Origin: Solihabitans fulvus
GTDB lineage: Bacteria; Actinomycetota; Actinomycetes; Mycobacteriales; Pseudonocardiaceae
Direction: 5' to 3'
DNA length: 64,000 nt
Assembly: GCF_008386585.1 (NCBI RefSeq)
Contig: NZ_VUOB01000022.1
Location: 302,821 to 366,820, forward strand
A program made the position numbers and the translations under genes. Numbering within the stretch: the stretch's first letter is position 1; each line of letters starts with the position of its first letter. Under the pieces are notes generated by a model that did not search any database, had not been told where the DNA came from, and saw nothing but the letters and a program-made list of their open reading frames with translations. This document shows, in pieces, positions 6,912 to 15,071 of this stretch.

Positions 6912-8297
6912 ATGTCACAGGACACGCTGTCCGAGTTCGTCCGGGAGACCGCGGTCAAGTTCGGCGTCCCCGGCGTCGCCGTGGGGATCCTGGTCGACGG
7001 CAAGGAGAGCTACGCCTGCCACGGCGTGACGAGCCTCGACAACCCGCTGCCCGTCGACAGGGACACGCTGTTCGTGCTCGGCTCGGTGTCGAAGAGCTTC
7101 ACGGCGACCGTGCTGCTGCGCCTGGTCGCCGACGGGCTGGTCGAGCTGGACGCGCCGGTGCGTCGCTACGTCCCCGAGCTGGTGCTCGCCGACGAGCGGG
7201 CCGCGGCGGAGCTGACCGTGCTGAACCTGCTCAACCACACCGCTGGCCTCGGCGTTCGCCTCGTCGTCGAGACCGGTGACGGCGACGACGCCCTGGCGGG
7301 CTACGTGGCGCGGATGGCCGAGCTGGCGCAGATCGCGCCCGTCGGGGCGCGCGCCTCCTACAGCCAGGCCGGCTACAACCTGCTCGGTCGGATCATCGAG
7401 AAGGTCACCGGCCTGACCTTCGAGCAGGCCGTCGCCTCGCTCGCGCTCGAACCGCTTGGGCTGTCGGACACCACCTACACGCTCGACCACGCCATCACCC
7501 GGCGGTTCGCCGTCGGGCACAACCTGGACGAGGACGGCGAGCTGGCCGTCGCGCGGCAGTGGAAGGACACCAGGGGCAACAACCCCGGCGGCGGCATCGT
7601 GTCCACGGTGGCCGACCAGCTCCGCTGGGCCCGGTTCCACCTCGGCGACGGCCGCGCGGACAGCGGCGCCACGGTGCTGCCCGCCGACCTGCTGGCCAGG
7701 ATGCAGGAGCCGACGGTCGAGTTGCAGGGCAGCACGCTCGGCGACGCCTTCGGCCTCTGCTGGTTCCTGCGCGACGTGGACGGCGTCCGCACCGTCGGGC
7801 ACGGCGGGTCGGGCAACGGCCAGTTCGCCGAGCTGCTCACCGTGCCGGAGCGGAACTTCGCCATCACCGTGATGTCCAACGCGGGCCCGCACGGCCCCGC
7901 CGTCAACCAGGCCATCGTCCGATGGGCGCTGGAGCACTACCTCGGCGTGGTCGACCGCGACCCCGAGCCGCTGCCGCACGACCCGGCGCGGGCCGAGGAA
8001 ATCGCCGGGATCTACGACATCGACGTCATGACGCTCGTCATCGCCGCCGACGAGGCCGGGCTGACGCTGGGGGTCGGGATCAAGCCGGAGATCCGCGCGG
8101 CGTCGGACACCGAGATGCCCTCGGACTACCCGCCTGCGGCGATGGGCCTGCTGCCCGGCGACGGCGACGAGTACATCGTCACCGAGGGCGGCATGACGGG
8201 GCAGCGCGGCTTCTTCACCCGCGACGACAGCGGCGCGATCGTCGGCGTAGACCTCGCCGGCCGACTGTTCACCCGAGTCCCAACGGCCGCGAACTAG
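6912..8297 (+). CDS. beta-lactamase/class C-like serine hydrolase
   Basis: This 461-residue protein belongs to the serine beta-lactamase-like family (Pfam Beta-lactamase, esterase/DD-peptidase relatives). The nucleophile motif S-x-x-K is visible in GSVSKSFTA near residue 58. The second motif is Y-S-Q (SYSQAGYN, near residue 153) instead of the usual Y-S-N. GHGGSGNGQ near residue 298 occupies the third-motif position. There is no signal peptide, so it is probably cytoplasmic and acts on a small ester, amide or peptide. A C-terminal ~120-residue beta domain follows the catalytic part. The start is ATG with AAAAGGGGAA before it, under the repeat operator at 6775-6848. Confidence 0.85.
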   Translation: MSQDTLSEFVRETAVKFGVPGVAVGILVDGKESYACHGVTSLDNPLPVDRDTLFVLGSVSKSFTATVLLRLVADGLVELDAPVRRYVPELVLADERAAAELTVLNLLNHTAGLGVRLVVETGDGDDALAGYVARMAELAQIAPVGARASYSQAGYNLLGRIIEKVTGLTFEQAVASLALEPLGLSDTTYTLDHAITRRFAVGHNLDEDGELAVARQWKDTRGNNPGGGIVSTVADQLRWARFHLGDGRADSGATVLPADLLARMQEPTVELQGSTLGDAFGLCWFLRDVDGVRTVGHGGSGNGQFAELLTVPERNFAITVMSNAGPHGPAVNQAIVRWALEHYLGVVDRDPEPLPHDPARAEEIAGIYDIDVMTLVIAADEAGLTLGVGIKPEIRAASDTEMPSDYPPAAMGLLPGDGDEYIVTEGGMTGQRGFFTRDDSGAIVGVDLAGRLFTRVPTAAN

Positions 8298-8342
8298 AGG
8301 CCGCACCACATCCAAAGCACCGCAACCAAAGCGCCAAAGCCA

Positions 8343-8389
8343 AAACGCACTCTGGCCCAACGCGAATCGCGTCGGGCCACAGTGCGTTT
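8343..8389. terminator. bidirectional hairpin terminator between convergent genes
   Basis: AAACGCACT, TGGCCC and ACGCG pair with CGCGT, GGGCCA and AGTGCGTTT across two single mismatches and a 3-base loop, giving a stem of about 20 bp. It lies in the 114-base gap between the convergent serine hydrolase and SIS genes. T-runs are short, so a bidirectional stem is the best description. Confidence 0.75.
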
Positions 8390-8411
8390 GGGTTGTCCGG
8401 TCGGGTAACGC

Positions 8412-9458
8412 TCAGAGCGTCTTGGTGACCTTCTTCAGGCCGCGCGGCGCGTCCGGGTCGCCGCCCCTGGCCAGCGACAGGCCGAGGGCCAGCCGCTGCA
8501 CGGGCAGCACCTCCAGGATCGGGGCCACCTCCTCGGCGCTCTCGGCCACCTGGATCCGCAGCGCGGCGGCGGCGTCCGAGGCGGCGGAGCCGACCGCCAG
8601 CACGTCCGCGCCGCGCTGGTGCACGACGTCCAGCACGTCCTTCATGGCGGCGCCGCCCTTGCCGAGGCTGGTCACCGCGAGCACGGCCGTCTCCGCGTCA
8701 ACGGCGGCCACCGGGCCGTGCAGCAGGTCGGCCCCGCTGTAGGCGCGCGCCGCGAGGTAGCTCGTCTCGGCCAGCTTCAGCGCGGCCTCGGCCGCGGTGG
8801 CCGAGGAGTAGCCGCGACCGGTGGTGATCACCCGCTCGACGAACCGGTAGCGGCGCACGGCCTCGGCCACGGCGTCCACCGATCCGTCCAGCGTCGCCTG
8901 GGCCAGCTCGCCGATGTTCCTGACGTGCTCGCCGTCGCCGCCGCGCACGGCGTCGATCAGCAGGTACAGCGCGAGCAGGGTGGCCGAGTAGGTCTTGGTG
9001 GCGGCCACGGCCAGCTCAACGCCCGCGCCGATGTCCACCGACAGCTCGGCGGCCTGGTTCAGCGGGGAGTCCGCCGTGTTGGTGACGGCCACGGTCAGCG
9101 CGCCCCTGCGGCGGGCCGACTCGGTGACCTCCAACAGGTCGGGCGAGCCGCCGCTCTGGCTGACCGACACGACCAGCACGTCGGTCAGGTCGGGCTGCGC
9201 GCCGTAGAGCGTGGTGGTCGACGGCGACACGAGGCCGGCCGGCAGTTCGAGCAGCACCTCGGTGAGGTACTTGGCGTACAGGGCGGCATGGTCGCTCGAC
9301 CCCCTGGCGGCCAGCAGCACGAACCTGGGCTTGCGCCGCCGCACCTGCTCGGCGACCTCGGCGATCTCGGCGCGGCGCTCGACCAGGCCGGCGAAGATCG
9401 CGGGCTGCGCCGAGACCTCCGCGCTCATGTGCTTGCCGGGCTCGTTCTGGCTGGTCAC
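8412..9458 (-). CDS. two-SIS-domain sugar isomerase/deaminase (GlmS C-half/GlmD-like)
   Basis: The 348-residue protein has two SIS domains like the isomerase half of GlmS but no glutaminase domain. Visible motifs are LAARGSSDHAALYAKY, VSVSQSGGSPD (phosphosugar-binding Ser cluster), VAATKTYSATL, GRGYSSATAAEAALKLAE and the C-terminal GLKKVTKTL. Stand-alone proteins of this type act as glucosamine-6-phosphate deaminases (GlmD type) or related sugar isomerases. It starts with GTG overlapping the nagZ stop (GTGA), so it is the last gene of the dasABC-nagZ operon. Since no NagB is seen, it is the best candidate for converting NagA's product into fructose-6-P; this role is inferred. Confidence 0.8.
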   Translation of the reverse strand: MTSQNEPGKHMSAEVSAQPAIFAGLVERRAEIAEVAEQVRRRKPRFVLLAARGSSDHAALYAKYLTEVLLELPAGLVSPSTTTLYGAQPDLTDVLVVSVSQSGGSPDLLEVTESARRRGALTVAVTNTADSPLNQAAELSVDIGAGVELAVAATKTYSATLLALYLLIDAVRGGDGEHVRNIGELAQATLDGSVDAVAEAVRRYRFVERVITTGRGYSSATAAEAALKLAETSYLAARAYSGADLLHGPVAAVDAETAVLAVTSLGKGGAAMKDVLDVVHQRGADVLAVGSAASDAAAALRIQVAESAEEVAPILEVLPVQRLALGLSLARGGDPDAPRGLKKVTKTL

Positions 9459-10924
9459 TTCGTTCCTCCCGACACGGGGCTGGCGACGGCCCCCGCGATC
9501 CGCTCTGCCGCGGCGCGCAGGGACACCCGAGAGCCTCCGTGAGTGTCGATGCGGGCACGAGTGCCCAGGTCGGGACCCGGCACACCGGTCTCGACGTGCA
9601 CTAGGTCTAGACCAATCCTAGCCAACCCGGTGACCAGCTCGCGAGCCCAAGCGTGCCGGTGCGCGTCCCGAGTGACAACCACGACAGGCCGACCGGCCGC
9701 GATTGCCTCGACTTCCTCCGGCGTGATGGACCTCGTGGCCAGCACGGTGGTGCCGGGCAGCAGCTCGGTCAGGTACGGGCCGAGCCCCCACGGCACGTCG
9801 CCGACCGCGATCGTCGGCGGCACCATCAGGTCCAGCACCAGGGGAGCGTCGGGCAGCCTGAGGTCGCCGCGCACCTGGATCGCCAGCCGCGCCGCGTGCA
9901 GGCCGAGCGAGTGGTCGTGCCCGGTCGCCCCGACGGGCGAGACGCCGAGCGCAGCCATCCGCGCGGCCGCCTCGACCAGCCTCGACTCCGGCAGCTCGCC
10001 GCTGACCACGGCCTCGACCAGGGCGTCAACCAGCCAGTCGACCCCGGCCTCGTCGAGCGGCTCGCCGCCGACGCACAGCGCGTCGACACCGGCCGCGATC
10101 GCCCGCACGGCCCCGTCGGCCATGCCGGTGGTGCCGGCGACGGCCCGCATGTCCAGCGCGTCGGTGATGATCGCGCCGGTGAAGCCGAGCTCCTCGCGCA
10201 GCACCTGCACCGCGCGCGGGTTGAGCGTGGCGGGCTGCTCGCCCCACGCCGTCACCACCAGGTGGCCGGTCATCACCGAGCGGACCCCGGCGTGCACCGC
10301 GGCCTGGAACGGCACCAGCTCGACCGCGCGCAGCTCGTCCTCGGTGCGCGGCAGCACCGGCAGCGCGAGGTGCGAGTCCACCGCGGACGCGCCGTGGCCG
10401 GGGAAGTGCTTCGCGCACGCCGCGACGCCGCTGGACTGGAGGCCCTCGACGAACGCGGCGACGTGCCGCGCGGCCGCCGTCGGGTTGGAGCCGAAGGCCC
10501 GCACCCCGATCACCGGGTCGTCCAGGGTCAGGTTCAGGTCGGCCGACGGCGCGAGGTCGACGGTGATGCCGCAGGCCGACAGCCGCGCGCCCATCGCCGC
10601 GGCCACCGCGCGGGTCAGGTCGACGTCGTCGGCCGCGCCGAGCGCGTGGCTGCCCGGCACGTCCGAGCCCCGGCCGGCGTCGAGGCGGGTGACGTCGCCG
10701 CCCTCCTCGTCGATGCCGATCACCACGCCGGGCCGGGCGGCGCGCAGACTCGCGGTGAGCGCGGTGACCTGTTCGTCGTTCACCACGTTGCGGCCGAACA
10801 ACACCACGCCGCCGAGGCCGTCGCCGACTCTCCGCAGCAGCCAGTCCGGAGCGGTGGTGCCCTCGAAGCCCGGCAGCAGCACCGAAGCCGCCAGTCGCCG
10901 CAGCGAACCGTCCACTGTGGACAT
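9455..10924 (-). CDS. nagZ: GH3 beta-N-acetylhexosaminidase
   Basis: The 489-residue GH3 enzyme cleaves terminal beta-GlcNAc from chito-oligosaccharides or muropeptides. It shows VVIGIDEEGGDVTRL (residues 67-81), the NagZ signature KHFPGHG (172-178) with DSH (183-185) carrying the catalytic His, and the nucleophile Asp255 in ITDALDM. No signal peptide is present, so it acts in the cytoplasm on imported substrate. A C-terminal alpha/beta domain of about 150 residues follows, as in longer actinobacterial members. The start is ATG 4 bases after the dasC-like permease stop. The first codons contain TCCACAGTGGA, a repeat element found throughout this window, and a dre site lies inside its 3' end. 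Confidence 0.9.
   Translation of the reverse strand: MSTVDGSLRRLAASVLLPGFEGTTAPDWLLRRVGDGLGGVVLFGRNVVNDEQVTALTASLRAARPGVVIGIDEEGGDVTRLDAGRGSDVPGSHALGAADDVDLTRAVAAAMGARLSACGITVDLAPSADLNLTLDDPVIGVRAFGSNPTAAARHVAAFVEGLQSSGVAACAKHFPGHGASAVDSHLALPVLPRTEDELRAVELVPFQAAVHAGVRSVMTGHLVVTAWGEQPATLNPRAVQVLREELGFTGAIITDALDMRAVAGTTGMADGAVRAIAAGVDALCVGGEPLDEAGVDWLVDALVEAVVSGELPESRLVEAAARMAALGVSPVGATGHDHSLGLHAARLAIQVRGDLRLPDAPLVLDLMVPPTIAVGDVPWGLGPYLTELLPGTTVLATRSITPEEVEAIAAGRPVVVVTRDAHRHAWARELVTGLARIGLDLVHVETGVPGPDLGTRARIDTHGGSRVSLRAAAERIAGAVASPVSGGTK
9602..9615. promoter_or_regulatory. intragenic dre-like site in nagZ
   Basis: TAGGTCTAGACCAA contains the perfect 10-bp palindrome GGTCTAGACC at 9604-9613, the core of the DasR operator, with one flank position off consensus. 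It lies inside nagZ, about 145 bases before the start of the SIS gene, so it could act on an internal promoter for that gene or as a roadblock. Confidence 0.6.
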
Positions 10925-10928
10925 GCGG

Positions 10929-11750
10929 TTATCCCTTCACGGCGCCGGAGGTCACGCCGGCGACGAGGTTGCGTTGCACGAAGAGGAAGAAGATCAGCAC
11001 CGGGACGGTGAACAGCGCCGAGGCGGCCATCGTGCCGCCCCAGTCGGTGCCGAAGTTGGTCTGGAACGAGGACAGCCACACCGGCAGCGTGTAGTTGGTG
11101 TCGGTCTTCATGAACGTGAAGGCGTAGAGGAACTCGTTCCACGCGGTGATGAAGCCGAAGATCGAGGTCGCCACCAGGCCGGGGCCGAGCAGCGGCAGCG
11201 TCACCCTGCGGAAGGCACCCCAGCGGCCGCAGCCGTCGACCATCGCGGCCTCCTCGAGGTCGACCGGGATGCCCTGGACGAACCCGCGCAGCGTCCACGC
11301 GGTGAACGGCAGCGTCGCCGCGAAGTAGATGAGCACCAGCGAGGGCAGCTGGTCGAGCAGGTCGAGATCCCGCATCAGCAGGAACATCGGGATCAGCAGC
11401 GCCTCGAACGGGGCCATCTGCGCGACCAGCAACAGCAGCACGAAACCCTTGCGGCCACGGAACTTCAACCGCGCCAGCGGCACCGCGGCGAGCAGCCCGG
11501 CGACCAGCGAGCAGAGCACAGCGCCGATCGAGACGAACAGGCTGTTGCCGAGCATCTTGGCGAAGTTCGGCTTGCCGACCGCGTCGAGCACGTGCTGGAG
11601 GGTGATGCTGGTCGGCAGCAGGTCGTAGCCGGTGGACAGCAGGTCCTTGCTCGGCTTGAGCGCGCTGGTCACCATCCAGTAGGTGGGGAAGGCGAACACG
11701 ACCGCGACCACCACCGCGACGATCGAGATGACGATCTTCTTCGTCCTCAC
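10929..11750 (-). CDS. ABC sugar transporter permease, DasC-like
   Basis: This 273-residue protein is a carbohydrate ABC importer inner-membrane permease (MalG/DasC type) with six predicted helices. The EAA loop that contacts the ATPase is visible as EEAAMVDGCGRWGAFRRVTLPLLGP-type sequence around residues 180-205. The start is GTG at 11750, overlapping the stop of the partner permease (GTGA). It forms a complex with the preceding permease and the lipoprotein receptor. No ATPase gene is in the operon, which is normal for DasABC systems because the shared MsiK-type ATPase is encoded elsewhere. Confidence 0.9.
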   Translation of the reverse strand: MRTKKIVISIVAVVVAVVFAFPTYWMVTSALKPSKDLLSTGYDLLPTSITLQHVLDAVGKPNFAKMLGNSLFVSIGAVLCSLVAGLLAAVPLARLKFRGRKGFVLLLLVAQMAPFEALLIPMFLLMRDLDLLDQLPSLVLIYFAATLPFTAWTLRGFVQGIPVDLEEAAMVDGCGRWGAFRRVTLPLLGPGLVATSIFGFITAWNEFLYAFTFMKTDTNYTLPVWLSSFQTNFGTDWGGTMAASALFTVPVLIFFLFVQRNLVAGVTSGAVKG

Positions 11751-12757
11751 AGCTCCACCTCCTGCGAGCGCAGCAGCAACCGCAGGTACTGCGCGGTCAC
11801 CAGGACCAACACGATGATCATCAGCACGCTCACCGCGGCGGCGACGCCGAAGTGGTTGCCGGCGATGCCCTTGAGGTACTGGAGCACCGGCAACGTCGTG
11901 CTCTCGCCGTTCGGCCCGCCCTCCTTCATCGCCCACACCTGCGTGAAGACCTTGAAGTCCCACAACAGGGACAGGAAGCTGGTCAGCGTCACCAGCGGCC
12001 GGATGGCTGGCCAGGTCACCGCGCGGAAGGTCTGCCACGGGTTGGCGCCGTCGATCCCGGCGGCCTCGTAAAGGTCGCCCGGCACGCTGAGCATGCCGGC
12101 GTACAGCGTGAACGCGGCGAACGGGATGCCCTGCCAGGCGATCAGGACCACGATCACGGTCATCGTGCTGAAGCCGGTGGTGAACCACGCGTGGCCGGCG
12201 AAGCTGTCGAACCCGAACTTCACCAGGGTCTTGTTCAGGATCCCGTAGTTCTGGTCGAAGATCCACTGGAACACGGTCGTCGCCGCGACGATCGGCATGG
12301 CCCAGGCGAGCACCATGCTCAGCTGCAACACCACCCGCACGGCGGGCGGGACGTGCCGCATCAGCAGTGAGACGACCAGTCCGCCGAGCACGATCCCGGC
12401 AACACAGCAGCCGGTGAACACGACGGTGCGCAGCGTGATGGACCAGAAGTCGGAGTCGGTGAGCACCTCGCGGTAGTTGTCCAGGCCGACCCAGGTGACC
12501 TCGCCCCGGACCAGTTCACCGAGGTCGAGCTTGCGGAAGCTGGTGATGGCCACGGAGATGACCGGCCACCCCAACAGCGCCAGGATCGCGAGCACGGCTG
12601 GCGCGAGCAGCAGGTAGGGCAACGCCTGCGGCCTGCGGGCACGGCGCTTGGCCGGGCCGGCAGGCCGACTTCCGACGGTGTCGCCTCCCACCGTTGCGGA
12701 ACGCGGTGCCGGCGAGGAGACCCCCGCCGGCACCGCGGTGTTCGTGTTCCGAGTCAT
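11747..12757 (-). CDS. ABC sugar transporter permease, DasB-like
   Basis: The 336-residue permease (MalF/DasB type) has a ~35-residue basic, Pro/Ala-rich cytoplasmic N-terminus, then about six transmembrane helices starting with YLLLAPAVLAILALLGWPVI. The EAA loop reads EAAGIDGANPWQTFRAVTWPAI. It starts at ATG 12757, 10 bases after the solute-binding protein gene, and its stop overlaps the next permease start. By homology and regulation it imports GlcNAc, chitobiose or a similar amino sugar. Confidence 0.9.
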   Translation of the reverse strand: MTRNTNTAVPAGVSSPAPRSATVGGDTVGSRPAGPAKRRARRPQALPYLLLAPAVLAILALLGWPVISVAITSFRKLDLGELVRGEVTWVGLDNYREVLTDSDFWSITLRTVVFTGCCVAGIVLGGLVVSLLMRHVPPAVRVVLQLSMVLAWAMPIVAATTVFQWIFDQNYGILNKTLVKFGFDSFAGHAWFTTGFSTMTVIVVLIAWQGIPFAAFTLYAGMLSVPGDLYEAAGIDGANPWQTFRAVTWPAIRPLVTLTSFLSLLWDFKVFTQVWAMKEGGPNGESTTLPVLQYLKGIAGNHFGVAAAVSVLMIIVLVLVTAQYLRLLLRSQEVEL

Positions 12758-12767
12758 TACGGCGAGG

Positions 12768-14045
12768 TCAGCTCAGTGCCTTGTTGATCGCCGCGTTGGC
12801 CTCTGCCAGCGCGTCGTCCACGCTCTTGGCGCCGGTGAGCACCGCGGTGAGCATGTTCTTCAGCGGGTTCTGGCCGGCCTCGATCGGGCCCCACTTCGGG
12901 GTGATCGGGGTGACCTTGCCGGCCTTGGAAGCCTTGCCCATCGCCGAAGCGATCGGGTCGGAGTCCATGCCGCTCACGTCGGTGCTGGTGCCGGGCACCG
13001 CGCCGCCCTTGGCGAGCTGGCCCTGGTACTTGGCGCTGCTGAGCAGCTTCAGGTAGTCCTTGGCCAGGTCGGCGTTCTGGCTGGTCGCGGGGATCGACAG
13101 GTTCGAGCCGCCGAGGAACACGGGCGCGGTCTTGCCGGCGTCCTTGGACGGGATCGGGAAGGCCGAGACCTTGTCCTTCAGGGTCGGGTCGGCCTTGATG
13201 GCGCCGGCCGCCTCCCATGGCAGCGCGAGCATCATCGCGACCTTGCCCTTGCCGAACACGTCGGACTGCTGCGGCTTGGCCTCGTCGGTGTCCTTCGGCG
13301 CCTTGGTGCCCGACGCGTCGACGAGCTGCTTGTAGAAGTTGACGCCGGCCTTGGCGCCGGGGGTGTCCAGCGCGGCCTTGAAGGCGTCGCCGCTCTTGGT
13401 GGCGACGTCGCCGCCGTTGTCCCAGATGAACGACAGCAGCGAGTACCAGGACTGACCGGGCAGGTACAGCGACTGGAACTCGGGGTCGCTCGCGTTGGCG
13501 GCCTTGAGCTTGGCGATGTCGTCAAGCCACTCGGCGTTGGACGTCGGCGGCTGCGCGATGCCCGCCGCCTGGAACAGGTCCTTGCGGTAGATCACCGTGC
13601 GGTTGGCGGCGTAGAAGGGGAAGCCGTACTGCTTGCCCTTCCACGCGCCGGACTCCTTGAGCCCGGCGAGCCACTGGTCGCCGTTGAGGTCCTTGACCGA
13701 GCCCGAGAGGTCGGTCAGGGTGCCCTGGTCGGCGAACTGGGCGGTCTGCGTGTTGCCCAGCTCGATGACGTCCGGCGGGGTCTTGCTGGCCAGCGCGGTG
13801 GTCAGCTTCTGCTGGATGCCGTCCCACTGCTGGACCTGGTAGTCGACCTTCACGCCGGGGTGGGCGTCGGCGAACTCCTTGTTCAGTGCGTCTGTCAGCG
13901 TCGTCGGAGCCGACCCGGTCATCAGCCAGACGGTGAGGGTCTTGTTCCCACCGCTGCCGGAGCCCGAGTCCGATTTTGAACCACAACCGGCTACCGCCAG
14001 CGCCACCGCGGTGACGCCGACTGCCAATCCCTTCCAGCCCTTCAC
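12768..14045 (-). CDS. extracellular solute-binding lipoprotein, DasA-like
   Basis: This 425-residue family 1 solute-binding protein captures the imported sugar outside the membrane. The signal peptide has a lysine-containing start, a hydrophobic core and a lipobox ALAVAGC, with the acylated Cys near residue 19 followed by a Ser/Gly linker. The mature domain begins TLTVWLMTGSA and contains the LYLPGQSWYSLLSFIWDNGG hinge region typical of oligosaccharide receptors. I selected the GTG at 14045 because it gives the correct lipoprotein signal; upstream in-frame starts add ~100 unrelated residues. A DasR operator lies about 50 bases upstream, so it heads the dasABC-nagZ-SIS operon. Confidence 0.9.
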   Translation of the reverse strand: MKGWKGLAVGVTAVALAVAGCGSKSDSGSGSGGNKTLTVWLMTGSAPTTLTDALNKEFADAHPGVKVDYQVQQWDGIQQKLTTALASKTPPDVIELGNTQTAQFADQGTLTDLSGSVKDLNGDQWLAGLKESGAWKGKQYGFPFYAANRTVIYRKDLFQAAGIAQPPTSNAEWLDDIAKLKAANASDPEFQSLYLPGQSWYSLLSFIWDNGGDVATKSGDAFKAALDTPGAKAGVNFYKQLVDASGTKAPKDTDEAKPQQSDVFGKGKVAMMLALPWEAAGAIKADPTLKDKVSAFPIPSKDAGKTAPVFLGGSNLSIPATSQNADLAKDYLKLLSSAKYQGQLAKGGAVPGTSTDVSGMDSDPIASAMGKASKAGKVTPITPKWGPIEAGQNPLKNMLTAVLTGAKSVDDALAEANAAINKALS

Positions 14046-14094
14046 AGCAATTCGCCCTTTCCCCAGCCCGGCGCCATCGCCGGGATTACGTGAA

Positions 14095-14110
14095 AGTGGT
14101 GTAGACCAAT
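14095..14110. promoter_or_regulatory. dre (DasR operator) before the dasA-like gene
   Basis: AGTGGTGTAGACCAAT matches the DasR element ACTGGTCTAGACCAGT closely; the core is TGGTGTAGACCA with one change from the ideal palindrome. It sits about 50 bases upstream of the solute-binding protein start and between the divergent operon and dasR. Confidence 0.82.
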
Positions 14111-14276
14111 GGGGAGCAGCGTGGGCGTCGGCACCCCTCCTGTCAAGACGGTTGCGAAGACGTTGCAAAGTCATCCGATGACTGGGCGGCCCACTTGTCG
14201 GGGGGTCTGATCGCGCGAAGAGCGCCTGACAGGGCATCCTGGTCCGGGGAGATGGGTGCAGCCCGAGGAGGAGGCC

Positions 14277-15032
14277 ATGCTCGAGACAACGCCGGCAGGC
14301 GTGGTTGACGCGAGGACCCGCGCGCAGCGGGAGCCGAAGTACTGGGGGCTCAAGCGCCACCTGCTCGATCTGCTGCGCGCCCTTCCGCCGGGCTCACCGA
14401 TCCCGACGGAACGCTCGCTCGCGGCCGACTTCGACGTGTCACGGACGACCGTTCGGCAAGCGCTTGCCGAACTCACGGTGGAGGGCCGGCTACTGCGCGT
14501 GCAGGGCAAGGGCACCTTCGCCGCCGAACCCAAGGTCGCCCAGCGGCTCCAGCTGTCCTCCTACACCGAGGACATGCGGGCCCAGGGCAGGCAGCCGTCC
14601 TCACGGCTGCTGGAGGCCTCCGAACAGCCCGCCGAGGCCGAACTGGCCAGGATGCTCGGCGTGCGGGCAGGCGCCAAGGTGCTCCGCCTGCACCGGCTCC
14701 GGCTGGCCGACGGCGAGCCGATGGCCATCGAGTCCACCCACCTCGCGCTCGGCCGGTTCCGGGGGCTGCGCCGCTACGTGGTGGCTGGCGGGTCGCTCTA
14801 CCAGGTGCTGCGCGAGCGCTTCGGCGTCGAGATGGGGCACGCCGAGGAGACCATCGAGACCGCGCTGGCCAGCCCGGAGGAGGCCGAGCTGCTCGGCGCG
14901 GACATCGGCCTGCCGATGCTGCTGCTGTCCCGGCACTCGTTCGACACCGAGGGCAACCCGGTGGAGTGGGTCCGCTCGGTCTACCGGGGCGACCGCTACA
15001 AGTTCGTCGCCACGCTCAACCGGCCCTCCTAG
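14277..15032 (+). CDS. dasR: GntR/HutC family GlcNAc-responsive regulator DasR
   Basis: The 251-residue protein is a HutC-type GntR regulator closely resembling Streptomyces DasR, which represses GlcNAc genes and is released by phosphorylated amino sugars. The N-terminal winged helix carries [20 protein letters not shown]. The effector domain shows [43 protein letters not shown] and the near-identical C-terminal segment [14 protein letters not shown]. The ATG at 14277 follows a GAGGAG site. It is divergent from the first dasABC operon, and five dre-type sites in this window are its probable targets. Confidence 0.93.
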   Translation: MLETTPAGVVDARTRAQREPKYWGLKRHLLDLLRALPPGSPIPTERSLAADFDVSRTTVRQALAELTVEGRLLRVQGKGTFAAEPKVAQRLQLSSYTEDMRAQGRQPSSRLLEASEQPAEAELARMLGVRAGAKVLRLHRLRLADGEPMAIESTHLALGRFRGLRRYVVAGGSLYQVLRERFGVEMGHAEETIETALASPEEAELLGADIGLPMLLLSRHSFDTEGNPVEWVRSVYRGDRYKFVATLNRPS

Positions 15033-15071
15033 GTCCGTGCGTATTCACCTCGGAGCACCGACAATGCGGGG

